From Closterium sp. NIES-65 (Eukaryota > Streptophyta > Zygnematophyceae > Desmidiales > Closteriaceae), in NCBI GenBank assembly GCA_948144175.1, contig CANXME010002531.1:1-64000 (forward strand): a DNA stretch of 64,000 nucleotides. The letters are read 5' to 3'. Shown here in pieces: positions 1-8,584 of the stretch. The notes under the pieces were generated by a model. That model was not told the DNA's origin. It saw only the letters and a program-made list of their open reading frames with translations, and ran no database searches. The number at the start of each line of letters is the position of its first letter. Position 1 is the first letter of the stretch. The translations under genes and the position numbers were made by a program.

Positions 1-335
1 GTAGCGTATTTTGCCATAAGCTTGAGTCTTTTCTTTGTAAAACATAGCATTTTCTCTACTTGTTAGCTGAATCATTATATTCTTATTCTTTAGAAAGACT
101 TCCCACGGTATTACCTTTGAGTGACTAGTTGCGTAATAATTCCCAAAGACTTCCACCGTTATGAGCCAAGTTCTTCGAATAGCGCTTGCGCGCTATAAGG
201 GCCAATTATATATTAGCCGGGGCTTCCTCTTCGAGTCTTGTCATTATCTCAAACTCGATGACAGAGCTTTACAAGCTATCTGCCCTTCTTCACTCACGCG
301 ATATTGCTGGGTCAGGCTTTCGCCCATTGCCCAAG

Positions 336-400
<65 letters not shown>

Positions 401-685
401 GAAAAGACCAGCTAAGCATCATAGGCTTGGTGGGCTTTTACCCCGCCAACTACCGTAATACTACGCGGGCTCATCAAATAGCGCATTCTAGCTTTCTAAG
501 GCTTGAAAAAGCTACTTATATAGAGGATTTACTTTATGATTTCCTCTGCTATTTGGCAGATTCCCACGCGTTGCGCACCCGTTCGCCACTTTGTGAACTT
601 TTTTGTTACAACGTTTGACTTGCATGTGTTAAGCATATCGCTAGCGTTCATTCTGAGCCAGGATCAAACTCATGTATTGGATTCA
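1..685 (-). rRNA. rns: Small-subunit rRNA, 5' part (continues or is interrupted at left edge)
   Basis: On the minus strand the bacterial-type 5' signature GAGTTTGATCCTGGCTCA lies at 672-655. The conserved ACTCCTACGGGAGGCAG region lies at 363-344, at the spacing expected for E. coli positions 8 to 357. The next conserved block (CCGGCTAA, 220-213) is also present. The 530-loop sequence that should follow at once (GTGCCAGC..CGCGGTAA) is not there, and positions 1-212 do not resemble rRNA. The exon therefore seems to stop near 213, with an intron or insertion, or a rearranged rRNA, beyond. The 5' boundary at about 685 is approximate. The mirror copy would lie outside the window. Confidence 0.9.
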
Positions 686-2030
686 GTTTAGTGCTTTCTT
701 TCGTTAGCACTTTTTATTTATTGATAATTTAAATAAGAAAAAGGTATTTATATAATTTTGTTTCAAAAGTCATTGCGTAAACTTGAAAATAATAAAGTTT
801 CATTAAATAATAAAGTTTCATTAAAAGCATCGGTCAAGTAAAGGAGCGCCGAAGGCGCCCTTCGCTTGCTTGTTTTCTAAGCTTTCTTTGCGTCGCTTGC
901 AAACCAACCGAGATTTGCTTCTTTGCTTGCTTTGCCAACTTTGTATCTTATCTTCGTAAGTTTTTAGCTTCGATTGTTACGACAAGATTGGTTTCTCGCT
1001 TTTCATCGCAAGCTCTTGCTTGTTGAGACAAGAGCGCCTTGCGGATAAATTCCGAGTATCTAATAACTTTGGAAATATGAAATTAGTAAAAAGCTTAACC
1101 TTTAGGTGTATAAAGTGTTCGCAAGCAAAGCTTGCGAACCACAAAGGGAAGCTTGCGCATAAACTCTTGGCGAATCGTTCACGATACGTGCTTGCTGACA
1201 TGACCGCAAGCTTTCGTTTTAACCTCGCGCACAAATCCCTCGGGAAGCGCCTTTGCACGCTTTGCTTGCTGAGACAAAAGACAAAGGTGTGTTCAGAACT
1301 TTACTTGCATGCGAAGCTTTCCTCTTTCGATTGCATGGCGAGTTTTCCTCTCTAGCTGGCTTCACAAGCTGTGCTTTGTTCTATAAACGTAAGGTTCCGA
1401 AGAAACTTTACGTTCTTTTGTATTTCGGTTGCATTCGCACTGCTGCGCAGCCTTTGAAACGTAAGGTTCCGAATTAACTTTCTATGAAAAATTTGCCCGG
1501 AAGCTGGACATGCAAGCTATCGCTAACCTACCGCATCGCCCGCTGGCTTGCTTGCTTTGCAAACGTACCTCGCTGAGTTTACAAGCTTTAGAAGCTTACT
1601 TCGCACGCTTAACTTGGCTAGCCTGCGGAGCAAGCCCGGTAGCTTGCTCTTGCTTGCGATGCAAGTTAAGTGGCCTACTTTACTTGCTTACAACGGCAGC
1701 AACACTGGCCTTACACGGCCTACTAACTAACCGAAGTCTGCTCCAGCAAGTTTTTTTTGATAATCAAGCCAAGCAAAGTGTGCTTGCGAAACAAGTTAAA
1801 CTTGCAACATTGTTTCGAAGACAGGAAGGCAAGCACCTAAAGTTTTTTCGTTATACTCGACTAGGAAGACTAAAAATATCAAAAAACGCGCGAGCCTGCA
1901 AGGCAAGCTCGCAATCCGAAAACCGGCAAGGTAGGTTAGTTTTAATGCATTTTAAAAGTTTGTTTTTGGTACAGGATCACGCGAAAATTAAGCGGTTTAA
2001 TCTTTAAGAAACTACCTGTCTTTCGAAACA
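686..2030. other. Repeat-filled spacer
   Basis: I see no credible gene. The stretch is dominated by GCAAGC/GCTTGC palindromic motifs separated by short AT-rich pieces, with a direct duplication of AATAAAGTTTCATTAA near 790-825. Open frames here, such as those in 977-2007, are rich in Ala-Cys-Lys-Leu-Arg strings encoded by the repeats and resemble no mitochondrial protein. Confidence 0.6.
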
Positions 2031-2760
2031 AGGAGAAATTGTTATATTCCAAAAAAAAACTTTTGGAATTCCATGATAAAATATAGCAATTCCAAAAGAC
2101 GTACTAATGCTTATACAATATCATAAATAAGTAATATCTAATAAGAAAACTTAGATGTAAAGTGAATCTTAAAGTGGGACAACCGCAAATATATCTGTGA
2201 GCTCCAAGAACTTAGCCACGAGTTTATGTCTTCCATTTTTTTAAGAAAGAAAGAAAAAAAGAAAGGATCTTAGTGAGTACCTATTGTGTTAATTATAAGT
2301 TCCTTGAATCTAAATATATCTCTAAATGGTAATCCAAGGGCTCTGTTTGCAGGGTTAGCGGCACAAAACAAAGGGTCCCGCTTAGGTCCTACTAATTTCT
2401 GACGGTTGTTATATTCTTTCCTACAACTACTAATACTTGTAGTTGTATTAGTTATGCGGTATATTATATTATTTGCTAATTGCATTAAGACTAGTGGTAC
2501 TACTACTTTTAGTGTAAAAACTATGGAGACAATCATTAATCGCAGGAGAAATAAAACTAAATCATTCCAGTGTCTAATCTAATAAAGGGTTAAAGGAACT
2601 GGAGCCCTTTACTCCCTTGGTGGGGGGAGAGGATTTAAGTACGTATATGCCAATAGGACTACTTAATTTCACAATATTTAACCGGTGTCATACGCCGGTC
2701 CGAGCAAGCTTTGCTTGCTTCCTCTCGGGTGTAGGAAGGTGTAATAGAATCTCTCTAAAC
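2031..2760. other. Repeat-poor AT-rich island of unknown function
   Basis: Unlike all surrounding spacer, this block lacks the GCAAGC repeats until about 2704. It contains local stems (an AATTCC/GGAATT repeat near 2047-2096 and a TACAACTAC/GTAGTTGTA stem near 2422-2446) and a G-rich run near 2618. On the minus strand it holds an 88-codon frame (2270-2536). Absence of repeats usually marks selected sequence in this genome, so a divergent gene, a structured RNA or an intron core is possible. I could not identify one. Confidence 0.4.
2270..2536 (-). CDS. Hypothetical 88-residue ORF in repeat-poor island
   Basis: The frame is ATG to stop with a hydrophobic N-terminal third (about residues 1-26, possibly one membrane segment) followed by a basic polar part. 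Its composition is unlike the repeat-derived frames around it. I recognise no family. It could be a fast-evolving small mitochondrial protein or a chance frame. The mirrored copy lies outside the window. Confidence 0.2.
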   Translation of the reverse strand: MIVSIVFTLKVVVPLVLMQLANNIIYRITNTTTSISSCRKEYNNRQKLVGPKRDPLFCAANPANRALGLPFRDIFRFKELIINTIGTH

Positions 2761-3963
2761 TTTACTTTTTTTTAACAAAAGTTTTTGTTTTATTTGCACT
2801 TTTATCGCAAGCGTTGCTATTTTTGTAAACGAGGTTGACTTGGTTACGAGCTTCACTTGTGACAAACCTTCCTTGTCAATAGCTTACAAGTAGACGAGGT
2901 TGACTTGGTTAGGAGCTTTGCTTGCTTACGAGCTTTGCTTCGCAAGTTTGGCAAGTGTTTGGCAAGCAGTTCGCCAGCCTTTTCTCTATGTTCCCAAGCC
3001 AAGCTTCGCAAGCGGTTCGTTTCGCAAGCGGTTCGTTTCGCAAGCTTAACTTGCTCAACATTCCCCAGTTTTATAGGTTCACTTGTAAATAGCTTACAAC
3101 TAGACGAGCTTACAAGTAGAGAGGTGGACTTGGTTACGAGCTTTGCTTCTTTGCTTGCGAAACATTCCCCAGTTTTTATTGCAAGCGTTGCTATTTTGTT
3201 AAGCAAAGTTCGTTGGGTTTTATTGGGACTGTTTTTGTTTATTGATAAATTCAAAACAAAATAAAGCTATTTATAGTTTTATCTTTAAAAACTCATTGCG
3301 CAAAGTTGATAAAAACAAGGGGAGTGCTAGACTCCGTCAGGTTTATTTCCTTTGCAAGCTCGTTCTAGCGAACCAATAAAAGATGTTGCGTGGTGCGAAG
3401 CACGCGCATGTTTCATAAGGATCGGTGAGGAGAACGCACCTTGCTTCGCGCATAAAATAAACAAGTTTCCATCGCTTCTGATCTGACGAAGCCACATTGG
3501 GCAAGGCGCTTACGCTCGCACCGAAGGCGGGCAAACCAAACTTAGGCGCTTGCTTTGCAAGCTCGCACGCTTTGCGCATCGCCCATTTGATTTTTGTTGC
3601 TTGCGAAGGACTTGCGGAGGGAGTTATTGGTCTCTTATTAGGTTAGGGCACATTTTATTTTGAAAATGTTTTATGCGCTTGCGACGGAGACTTGCACGAT
3701 TGGTTTTCGAAGAAAATAAGCTTGCTTGCAAACTAATCGGAGAAAAGCTTGCATTATTACGCGAAAACTTGCTTTGCAAGCGAGATATTTTCGCAGAAAA
3801 CTGAGCAAGCTACAAAGTAAGCAAGTATAGAAAATTATCTTTTTCTTTTTGAAAATATACTTTAAGCAGATGTTATAGAGACCAAAAATAGCGGCCAGTT
3901 TAACTGGCCACTACGTCGCAAAAGACTATTTATAAATGTTTGTTATGAAATAATCAAAATCCC
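2761..3963. other. Repeat-filled spacer
   Basis: This is GC-rich palindromic repeat sequence with no recognisable gene. Tandem-like repeats of a GCGGTTCGTTTCGCAAGC unit occur near 3009-3044, and several copies of a (GACGAGGTTGACTTGGTTACGAGC)-like motif lie at 2829-3145. The overlapping frames on both strands are repeat translations. From 3357 onward this region is mirrored at the right edge of the window. Confidence 0.6.
3884..3912 (-). terminator. Hairpin with T-run downstream of the membrane ORF
   Basis: Read on the minus strand, a 9-bp stem (AGTGGCCAG / CTGGCCGCT, one G-T pair) with a TTAAA loop is followed by ATTTTT. It lies about 50 nt after the stop of the 323-codon ORF. It looks like an intrinsic terminator, or in mitochondria an mRNA 3'-end stabilising stem. 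Confidence 0.45.
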
Positions 3964-4935
3964 TTAAAGAACTCTATTTATCAGAATCTTTAGGGGATTT
4001 TGATAAACTTTCAGCGACTTTGGCAACTCCGTGCCCCCCGTGGCAACAGCTTGCTCGACCCTATGGATCCATGGCTGCCCCACTTGCTTCATGGCTTTAT
4101 CATGAAGTTCAAAAACTTCGGCTTTTGTGTCGGAAAAATCCGAAGTCTTTCGTACCTTATCATAAAGTTCATTGAACCTTTGATTCACCCTAGAATCGGT
4201 GTGCCGTTCATCTAAAGCCCGAAAAACTGGATAGGCTATTGAGATCAATAAATGACCTCGAATCTTATTGAAAATAGAATTTCCACAAAATTCTTGTAAA
4301 AATTCAGATCCAAAATGTTGTTTTAGAAAATCATAAAATGTTGGGAAGATTTTACAAATTAAGTGTATAAAATAGCCTTCAAGCAGAAAAAGGTAATAGT
4401 TAATTAAAAGCCAAGGAGAATTTTGTTCTGCAAAGCCATATAAAGGTATTAAAGCCAATGAAAAAAGAATCTTCCCAACGGAGGTGTTAAGAACAAAATA
4501 ATATAGCAAACAGTAAGAAAGAAATTGAAATTTTAAAGAAAGAACCTCTAGTTCCCACACCACCATGGCAATAGCCCACAAAGGGCTTTTCCAAAATAAA
4601 GTAGATGCTGATTTGATACCTACATCAAAGTCGTGAAGTATATTGAAACCGTATTTTTGAAAAGTTTCCATTTTACTTGAAAAATATGATTGTGTTCCAT
4701 AGTTTTCTTGTTTTTTTAGAATGAATTGGCACCATTGGTCTATGTTTCGCTTGCTTCGCAATCCGATCCGCAAAGTGTCTACTATTAAACTACTTGCTCG
4801 TTCGCTAGAACGAGCAAGGTAAAGCGAAATGCATGGGCGTTTTAAACTGCCCCGAAGAACGCGTGCAAAAGACATAAGCTTTAAAGTTAACTCAATGCCC
4901 CGCACGTGCACACATATGCATGCCCCAAAATACAT
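3964..4935 (-). CDS. Unidentified membrane-protein ORF (323 codons; conserved-looking core ~235)
   Basis: I do not recognise this protein. The frame starts at an ATG at 4935, but residues up to about 87 overlap repeat sequence (a TTCTAGCGAACGAG motif is inside the frame), so the native start may be the internal ATG at 4671 (METFQKYG), giving 235 residues. The core has several hydrophobic segments (about residues 115-190 of the long form) and then a hydrophilic, charged C-terminal part rich in Asp, Glu, Lys and His. It lies 162 nt downstream of sdh4 in the same direction, inside the sdh3-sdh4 transcription unit, and ends just before a terminator-like stem. Low repeat content and ordinary mitochondrial composition in the core argue that it is real. 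It does not resemble atp4, atp8 or nad proteins that I can recall. Confidence 0.6.
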   Translation of the reverse strand: MYFGACICVHVRGIELTLKLMSFARVLRGSLKRPCISLYLARSSERASSLIVDTLRIGLRSKRNIDQWCQFILKKQENYGTQSYFSSKMETFQKYGFNILHDFDVGIKSASTLFWKSPLWAIAMVVWELEVLSLKFQFLSYCLLYYFVLNTSVGKILFSLALIPLYGFAEQNSPWLLINYYLFLLEGYFIHLICKIFPTFYDFLKQHFGSEFLQEFCGNSIFNKIRGHLLISIAYPVFRALDERHTDSRVNQRFNELYDKVRKTSDFSDTKAEVFELHDKAMKQVGQPWIHRVEQAVATGGTELPKSLKVYQNPLKILINRVL

Positions 4936-5067
4936 TGAAAAAACTTATGAGCAAAAGATTGTCACAGAAAAAACACATAATAATGCAAGCGAAAGATTCC
5001 GAAATACATAGAGCAAGCATGCATTATTATGCGGTGCGAAAGATTCCGTTAAAATTTTTAAAAATTC

Positions 5068-5092
5068 AAAAAAACGGCGGGAAAACCGCCGT
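5068..5092 (-). terminator. Hairpin with T-run after sdh4
   Basis: On the minus strand, 5 nt after the sdh4 stop, a 7-bp perfect stem ACGGCGG / CCGCCGT with loop TTTTC is followed by seven T. It is a textbook intrinsic-terminator shape and here probably an mRNA 3'-end signal, separating sdh3-sdh4 from the downstream ORF. Confidence 0.55.
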
Positions 5093-5097
5093 ATCCT

Positions 5098-5373
5098 TTA
5101 AAGTACATGTGTTAACACAAAAACAAAGACGTATTTAATACTGATTAAAAGAAAAACCCTTAGAAGTATTAATATTAGATTTCGTGTAACCTCATGGTGA
5201 ACATAATCTGCTAAAATTTCTTCTAAACCTAAATGAAGATGCCAAACTACTAAAATAGTTAAAGAAATCAAAGCCATCCGGTAGGAAGTTGATAGAAGAC
5301 TAGTAGGTAATAATAATATTGCGGTTGCTCGCTGAATTAGCCAATGATTCAAGGCTGAATGCTTTGTGTTCAT
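5098..5373 (-). CDS. sdh4: Succinate dehydrogenase membrane anchor subunit 4 (SdhD)
   Basis: This is the small anchor subunit of complex II. Together with Sdh3 it holds the SdhA/SdhB catalytic dimer in the inner membrane and forms the haem b and ubiquinone sites. The 91-residue product begins [18 protein letters not shown], with the family's HWLIQR start. It has three hydrophobic helices and the signature [18 protein letters not shown], which supplies the probable haem-ligand histidine and the conserved Asp-Tyr near the quinone site. It starts 18 nt after sdh3 in the same direction, the usual sdh3-sdh4 pair. The length is normal for mitochondrial Sdh4. Confidence 0.93.
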   Translation of the reverse strand: MNTKHSALNHWLIQRATAILLLPTSLLSTSYRMALISLTILVVWHLHLGLEEILADYVHHEVTRNLILILLRVFLLISIKYVFVFVLTHVL

Positions 5374-5391
5374 GCTATTAGATTTGTTTTT

Positions 5392-5790
5392 TTAAAGAAA
5401 ATAAAGTTTCCAACTATTTAAAAGAATTAAAAGAATTGCACTTAATATTACGACTAAAGCGCCTGTAATGTATACTTTTGATAAATCTAAAAAAAATCCA
5501 AAATCCCAAAGTAGATGACGAATTCCATTACTCGTATGATAGCATAAAGCTAATAAAGCCAAATTAGCCAAGCTAAACAGAAACCAATCAAAATATGCTG
5601 TAATAGTTAAAAGACACCAATAAATTGGATAAAAACTTAAGCCAAGGTCGCATACCTTTAAAAACAATATAGTAAATAAGAAAAGGACTGCTAAAAATCC
5701 TCCAGAAATTCTATGGAAAATAGACAAAGTAGATGTAAGTTGTGGTTTGTATATACTAAGATGAGGTGATAATGGTCGATTAATCTTCAT
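5392..5790 (-). CDS. sdh3: Succinate dehydrogenase cytochrome b subunit 3 (SdhC)
   Basis: Complex II cytochrome b560 anchor. The 132-residue product carries both family signatures: RPLSPHLSIYKPQLTSTLS followed by HRISG (with the Ser and Arg of the quinone pocket) near residues 5-30, and HTSNGIRHLLWD near residues 85-96, where the second His is the expected haem ligand. There are three membrane helices. The ATG lies 37 nt downstream of trnP(UGG), which may act as the 5' processing signal for the sdh3-sdh4 transcript. Confidence 0.95.
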   Translation of the reverse strand: MKINRPLSPHLSIYKPQLTSTLSIFHRISGGFLAVLFLFTILFLKVCDLGLSFYPIYWCLLTITAYFDWFLFSLANLALLALCYHTSNGIRHLLWDFGFFLDLSKVYITGALVVILSAILLILLNSWKLYFL

Positions 5791-5827
5791 TGTATCATGT
5801 GTTTTTTTCTAATCTAATTATCTTAAA

Positions 5828-5901
5828 TCAAGGTGACAGGATTCGAACCTATGACCCTCTGTACCCAAAACAGATGCGCTACCAGACTGCGCTACACCTT
5901 G
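5828..5901 (-). tRNA. trnP(ugg): tRNA-Pro(UGG)
   Basis: A 74-nt cloverleaf with acceptor CAAGGTG/CACCTTG, D-stem GCGC, anticodon loop TTTTGGG with anticodon TGG, and T-loop GTTCGAATC. The discriminator is A. The 3' CCA is not encoded. It lies just upstream of sdh3. Confidence 0.97.
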
Positions 5902-8099
5902 AAAAATAGGTTCTGTAAATAAAATAACAAGCTTGCGAAGCAAGCGTAGGCGCGAAGCGTCAACTCCAAGTCTTCAAACATGGACTCAAACGGGTGGCAA
6001 ATCTTATTCTTTTTCTTATGACTGAAAAGATTGTTTTCTAGGACATGAAGCCTACTCTTCTGTCGCCTAGGTTTGCTTCCTAAAGGAACCTAATAAAATA
6101 ATGTCGCTTGCTTTGTACGAAGCACCCGCACACTAAAGCAAGCAACCACAAAGAGAACAAGCTTGCTTTGCAAGCTTGTTCTCTTTGTGGTTGCTTGTAG
6201 ATTTACTTACAAGGACCGCTTGCGTCTCCGTCGCAAGCAACAAAGTTCTAACGGCTTCGCTTACGCTCTAACGGCCGACGGACCTAACCTAATTGGTTTG
6301 TTTTGAAATTGGAATAACTTGCGATGCGCAAAGCGTACGAGCAAGCATAGCGTACGAGCAAGCATCATGATTTTATTGACCGCCTAAATCCCCGCAAAGC
6401 GTGCGAGCGCAAGCGAAGCGCTCCGCGCCTAAAGGGCCCTAAGGAACGGTTGCTTCGCAAGCGAAGGTTCGCTAGAACGAGCGCAAGCCAAGCAAACCAC
6501 GCTAGGAGAACAAGCCAAGCAACCGGACGGAAGCTTGCATTATTTATTATGTGCGACTAATAATAGAATAATGCTCGCGAGCAATAATAATGACCGCGAG
6601 CTTGCGCTTTTTGTCGCAAGCAAAGCTTGCGACACAGAATTTACTTGCTCGCTTTGCTTGTAGGACTTACGGCGCCTTTTTTTTTAAGCGAACGCTTTGC
6701 GCCTACAAACAACGAAGGGAGCGAAGCACCGCTTTCAAGCTTTGCTTGCGTGGTGGGTGAGCTTCCGGGGGCAATCGTGGCCGTTTTGAAAGGTGAGAAA
6801 AAAACTTTGCTTGCGAAGGACTAACATCCTTTCTCGCATAGCGATGGCGCCTTCGGCGCACCTTTATCCTACAGATAAAGCAAGGAGCTTGCGAAGAAAA
6901 AAACAAGCGATGGCGCAAAGCGTGCGAGCGCAAGCCGTAAGGGCGGCGAAGCTTGCGAAGGTCGCGAAGGTCGCGAGCGCAAGCCAAGCTTCTGATGTGT
7001 CGCTGGCTTTGCAAGCTAGTGCTTACAGAGCCTTCCGTTCGTTTTATTCTAAGGTTTAGGGGGGCCATCGGACCGATAGCATACCATATACCCGCAACTC
7101 TCATAATAGTTTATTTCTTTTACTTGTCTAAATGACTTCAGCTTTACTTTGAGTAAAAAACAATACAAAGCATAGTTAGTTAGACTAAAGCGAGACGAAT
7201 GTGTTTCGCACCATAAGAAATAATAATATTTCGCTTGCGAAGCGAATGTGCTCCGCTTACACTATTCTATTATGGTGCTCAGAATCTGTTAATACATGTT
7301 TCGCGGTGTCCTAACGGCCATCCGAGAATAATGACTGATCGTCTCCGGCTGAAAAAAATGCGGAGCATTGAGCAAGCAACATGCATTTATTTAACCAGGG
7401 AAAGATCGAAAATGCTTTGCGTCTTTCGCAAGCGCCATGCATGCCATGCATTGTGGTATGAGCGGTTTTGTTTGCATGTCTCCGTCGCAAGCTTTGCTTG
7501 CTCGGGTATTTTGCTTGCGCTGCAAGCTTGTTCTCGACCGCTTCGCGCCTTACTTGCCTTCGTCATAGCGACGACATTATAGCGACGACATTCTAAAGTT
7601 AGGCAGGTTACGGAGACAAGTTCTTCGAAGCTAAGTTCGTAATAAGCTTCGTTTGCAAGCTCGTTCTAGCGAACCTTCGCTTACCTAAAGGTGCCTCGCA
7701 AAAAGGAGCGCCGAAGAAGGCGCCCTTGCTTCGCCAGCGAGGGGATTTCGCTTGCTACGCAAGCTACTATTTAAAGAGCCTGGCGCTTCCTTGTAAGGTA
7801 GGTTGCCCACAAGCAATGCTTCACTTGCACGTTTCGCGACCTTCGCTTGCCTTAAGTAAACTAAAATGAGTTTGCGTAACAAGCGAAACATAGACTTGCG
7901 ACATTATTGAATTGAATTTAGCCATGCGTGCGAGCTTGCTTGCATTATCACGCGTTGAAGCAAACCCGAAACACAGCAAGCTTGGCTTGCGTGCTTCGCA
8001 CCTGCGGACATGAACATTTTCAATCGGAATTTGATAAAAGCCTAAGTAAAGGCCTTCGATCCTGCTCTACTATAGATTTTTTTTTATTAAATTTAAAAG
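5902..8099. other. 2.2 kb repeat-filled spacer
   Basis: No supported gene. It holds a 28-bp perfect hairpin (6139-6197), a copy of the TTATCCTACAGATAA palindrome near 6866, and dense GCAAGC-type repeats. Frames such as 6703-7104 and 7235-7582 encode repeat-type peptides only. Confidence 0.6.
6139..6197. repeat. 28-bp perfect hairpin with TTT loop
   Basis: CAAGCAACCACAAAGAGAAC and the following 8 bases (to 6166) are exactly reverse-complemented at 6170-6197 around the loop TTT. This is one of the longest perfect stems in the spacers and could fold in RNA or extrude as a cruciform. Confidence 0.9.
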
Positions 8100-8173
8100 C
8101 ATGCTTGGAAAGATTTGAACTCTCAACCCCCAAATCCGAAGTTTGGTGTTCTATCCAATTGAACTACAAGCAT
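8100..8173 (-). tRNA. trnR(ucg): tRNA-Arg(UCG)
   Basis: A 74-nt cloverleaf with acceptor ATGCTTG/CAAGCAT, D-stem GTTC/GAAC, anticodon stem CCAAA/TTTGG with loop CTTCGGA (anticodon TCG), T-stem GAGAG/CTTTC with one G-T pair, and loop TTCAAAT. The discriminator is G. It has the same polarity as trnP and the sdh genes. Confidence 0.92.
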
Positions 8174-8584
8174 TAATTTGGTTAGATTCATCTAATCTAG
8201 TCAAAAATTCATCTAATCTAGTCAAAAATACTTAATAACTAAATAGTTGAAAACCATAAATACTTAAAATACTTAAATAATTTAAATTAAACAATGTATT
8301 TAACTTTATTATTATTTTTTTTTTACCACGAGACCGGCAGGTCATGATTTCTTCGAAAATGACTAATAAACTTCGGATTTGTGGCCGAGTTGTGGGTATT
8401 TTAGTTTATCTTAATAACACAGATAATTTTTCAATCAGCGCCTGACTGAAGCAGAATAAGCCTTTTCATTTCTGCCGCTTAGCACTTGTAAAAAGAATCA
8501 CTTTATAATTTTCTTTAAAAAAGAAAATTATAAATACGCGCGAAGCGTTTCAGCGCATTAGGTTTAAAGAAAAAAAAGCAGCTT
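8174..8584. other. AT-rich spacer upstream of nad4L with tRNA-like fragment
   Basis: This is AT-rich and nearly free of GCAAGC repeats. It begins with a 20-bp tandem duplication (TTCATCTAATCTAGTCAAAA, 8188-8227). At 8368-8381 it carries AAACTTCGGATTTG, an inverted copy of the anticodon arm of the adjacent trnR(UCG). The region 8318-8485 has several short complementary segments and may be a structured RNA or the nad4L 5' leader. Confidence 0.5.

Noticed and set aside
2580-2710. 5S rRNA near the rns gene
   Set aside because: No CCGAACTC-type loop C or closing helix could be found.
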